Source: JAFGLP01 sp050014895
GTDB taxonomy: Bacteria > Chloroflexota > Dehalococcoidia > GIF9 > UBA5629
Length of the DNA stretch: 31,639 nucleotides
Direction: 5' to 3'
Assembly (NCBI GenBank): GCA_050014895.1
Contig: JBEKCL010000011.1
Coordinates: 1 to 31,639 of the forward strand
In this document: positions 30,466-31,639 of the stretch, piece after piece
How positions within the stretch are numbered: the first letter of the stretch is position 1
Layout: each line of letters opens with the position of its first letter
Position numbers and translations under genes: made by a program
The notes under the pieces: generated by a model
What the model was told of the DNA's origin: nothing
What the model saw: the letters and a program-made list of their open reading frames with translations, nothing else
The model's database searches: none

Positions 30466-31233
30466 CTATAAGCTGAACATCGGTTCGTTAGCAATCGAGT
30501 GCAGAATTTTCTCTGCGGCCTTTTCATTTTCCACTGTTCCGTGTATGGCAAGCCATACACTCCCCTCGGCTCCGCATACACCACCTCCTGCAATTAATTC
30601 CGCTTGTGTACCTGTTAAAAGGGAAATAGCATCAAGCTCTGTAAATACCTCTCCAGGAATAGGTAAAAGCCGATGACCTTTTACGCCCGGGGAATTTAAT
30701 CTGGCTGCAAGAGCATCAATATCTCCAGAGATACGCTTTTCCAATCCGATTGGCACGATCAGCCGTACTCTTCGTCCGATCATAGCCTGTATAGCGGCGA
30801 TACTTGTTCCACCCTGCGGGTGCCCGATAAGGACAGCAGCACGCTTACGCTCTAAATCTAGAGCATTAGCTCCTTTAAGAATAATATCGCCTTCTTTCAA
30901 ACCGCTGAGAACATCGAAGATCGTTTTGCCTTTTAACCAGATACCGTCCTGAATAACCACATCGCCGGGGAATTTTGTCTCATCCGGAAGCCGTCCGGTA
31001 TCTGAAGTTACATACGTAGGAGGTAATGTGATACCCCTAAAGAACCTGCTGCGTTTGAAACCGACTTTTCCGACGATATTTTTAAGTACTTCTTCCACTA
31101 TATAGGCATTTGTGGTGCCGGCTACTATTACCAGTGTACCCTTCTTTAATACCTGCTTTATTTCAGGATGGACAGATAGCGCCTTGCCGATTAGACGCTT
31201 CCCTGCAGCCGGTGTAAGTACCAATTGCTTCAT
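30466..31233 (-). CDS. Conserved-looking protein of unknown function
   Basis: I do not recognise this 255-residue soluble protein. It has the features of a real gene: a GGAGG site before the ATG and a well-ordered alternation of strands and Gly-rich loops. Segments that might define a site are GTLVIVAGTTNAYIVEEVL (32-50), GDIILKGANALD, AVLIGHPQGGTS and ELIAGGGVCGAEGS. An early strand followed by GTTNAY is reminiscent of NagB/RpiA/DeoR-C sugar-phosphate or CoA-transferase-like folds, but this is only a resemblance. Two possible metal or catalytic residues are the His in IGHPQGG and the Cys in GGVCGAE. It lies 37 bases after the partial crotonase on the same strand. Confidence 0.6.
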   Translation of the reverse strand: MKQLVLTPAAGKRLIGKALSVHPEIKQVLKKGTLVIVAGTTNAYIVEEVLKNIVGKVGFKRSRFFRGITLPPTYVTSDTGRLPDETKFPGDVVIQDGIWLKGKTIFDVLSGLKEGDIILKGANALDLERKRAAVLIGHPQGGTSIAAIQAMIGRRVRLIVPIGLEKRISGDIDALAARLNSPGVKGHRLLPIPGEVFTELDAISLLTGTQAELIAGGGVCGAEGSVWLAIHGTVENEKAAEKILHSIANEPMFSL

Positions 31234-31270
31234 GACGGTGCCTCCGATGACTTTATAATTTACTACCTGT

Positions 31271-31639
31271 TTAACTGAAATATTGATTTAACCTCTTCTC
31301 CAGCTTCAGACCCTCAGCCAAGGGTAGGTCGAGTCCTCTGGAGACTGCCTGCTTAAGAGTCTGCACAGCACGTTGATTAAAAGAAGCTATTTTCTCGGCC
31401 AGCGCTTCCGCTTGAGGCAGCAAATCAGAGCGGGGCACGACCCGGTTGACCAGCTTCATTTCGAGCGCTTCAGTGGCCGCGATGCGGCGGCCGGTCAGGA
31501 ACATATCGAGCGTACGGCCCGGGCCGATGGCACGTGGCACGGTCTGCGTGGCGCCCGCCGCCGGAATGATGCCCAAAGCTACCTCGGGCAGGCCAAACAC
31601 AGCATTATCCGAGGCTATTTTAATGTCGCAGCACATAGC
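31271..31639 (-). CDS. Enoyl-CoA hydratase/isomerase (crotonase), partial at window edge
   Basis: Only the C-terminal 122 or so codons are inside the window; the reading frame is open at 31639. The visible part has MCCDIKIASDNAVFGLPEVALGIIP, where the Glu of LPE is the equivalent of rat Glu164, followed by the LTGRRIAATEALEMKLVN helix and a C-terminal trimerisation helix. Unlike the crotonase at 11948-12778 it keeps this catalytic Glu; the Glu144 position is outside the window. It is a candidate true hydratase of beta-oxidation. The next gene on the same strand is the unknown 255-residue gene. Confidence 0.9.
   Translation of the reverse strand, partial: AMCCDIKIASDNAVFGLPEVALGIIPAAGATQTVPRAIGPGRTLDMFLTGRRIAATEALEMKLVNRVVPRSDLLPQAEALAEKIASFNQRAVQTLKQAVSRGLDLPLAEGLKLEKRLNQYFS

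Noticed and set aside
1..31639. CRISPR arrays, tRNA/rRNA genes, insertion sequences, phage genes
   Set aside because: Looked for regularly spaced repeats, transposase or integrase motifs, and tRNA-like cloverleaf sequence; none was seen.

Overview
The window reads as a piece of a bacterial chromosome of roughly even base composition, with GGAGG-type ribosome binding sites and sigma70-like promoters. The gene mix suggests an anaerobe that degrades organic acids through CoA thioesters: a 4-hydroxybutyryl-CoA dehydratase-family Fe-S flavoprotein, an acyl-CoA ligase, crotonases, a thiolase, family I and family III CoA-transferases, desulforedoxin-like peptides, a ferredoxin-like protein and a biotin importer. 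This mix resembles Dehalococcoidia-type Chloroflexota, but that assignment is inference; there is no rRNA or other taxonomic marker here.

Layout. 1-2.5 kb: a CPBP membrane protease, a small Cys/His-rich protein, a small ribbon-helix-helix-like protein and an alpha/beta hydrolase. 2.6-6.4 kb: a 5'-truncated SAM hydroxide adenosyltransferase (DUF62) remnant facing an Fe-S protein, a Mop/TOBE protein, and a two-gene ABC exporter-like operon. 6.7-8.5 kb: a methyltransferase and a secreted protein with three fibronectin-III-like repeats. 8.7-14.2 kb: a catabolic island, with the 4HBD-like protein and acyl-CoA ligase on + converging on a crotonase and a thiolase on -, separated by two strong hairpin terminators. 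14.4-18.2 kb: membrane proteins (MFS, a degenerate PlsY-like protein, DUF212, a DUF1646-like transporter). 18.3-22.6 kb: a two-subunit CoA-transferase followed by two tiny desulforedoxin-like genes, then a 796-residue double-domain family III CoA-transferase. 22.6-26.2 kb: a minus-strand operon (SagB-like nitroreductase, transglutaminase-like protein, amidohydrolase) divergent from a second nitroreductase. 26.2-31.6 kb: an alpha/beta hydrolase with an adjacent MarR regulator sharing a TTAGTT-N6-AACTAA dyad, BioY, an amidase, an unrecognised conserved-looking protein, and a crotonase running off the window edge.

A theme runs through the window: several members of well-known families keep the fold and cofactor residues but have lost textbook catalytic residues. 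These are the 4HBD-like protein (Tyr296 and Glu455 equivalents), the crotonase (both Glu), the first half of the CoA-transferase fusion (Asp), the PlsY-like protein (both motifs) and the second desulforedoxin (one Cys). The best candidate for undescribed biochemistry is the 8.7-14.2 kb island built around the altered 4HBD homologue. All family assignments come from reading motifs; no database search was run.
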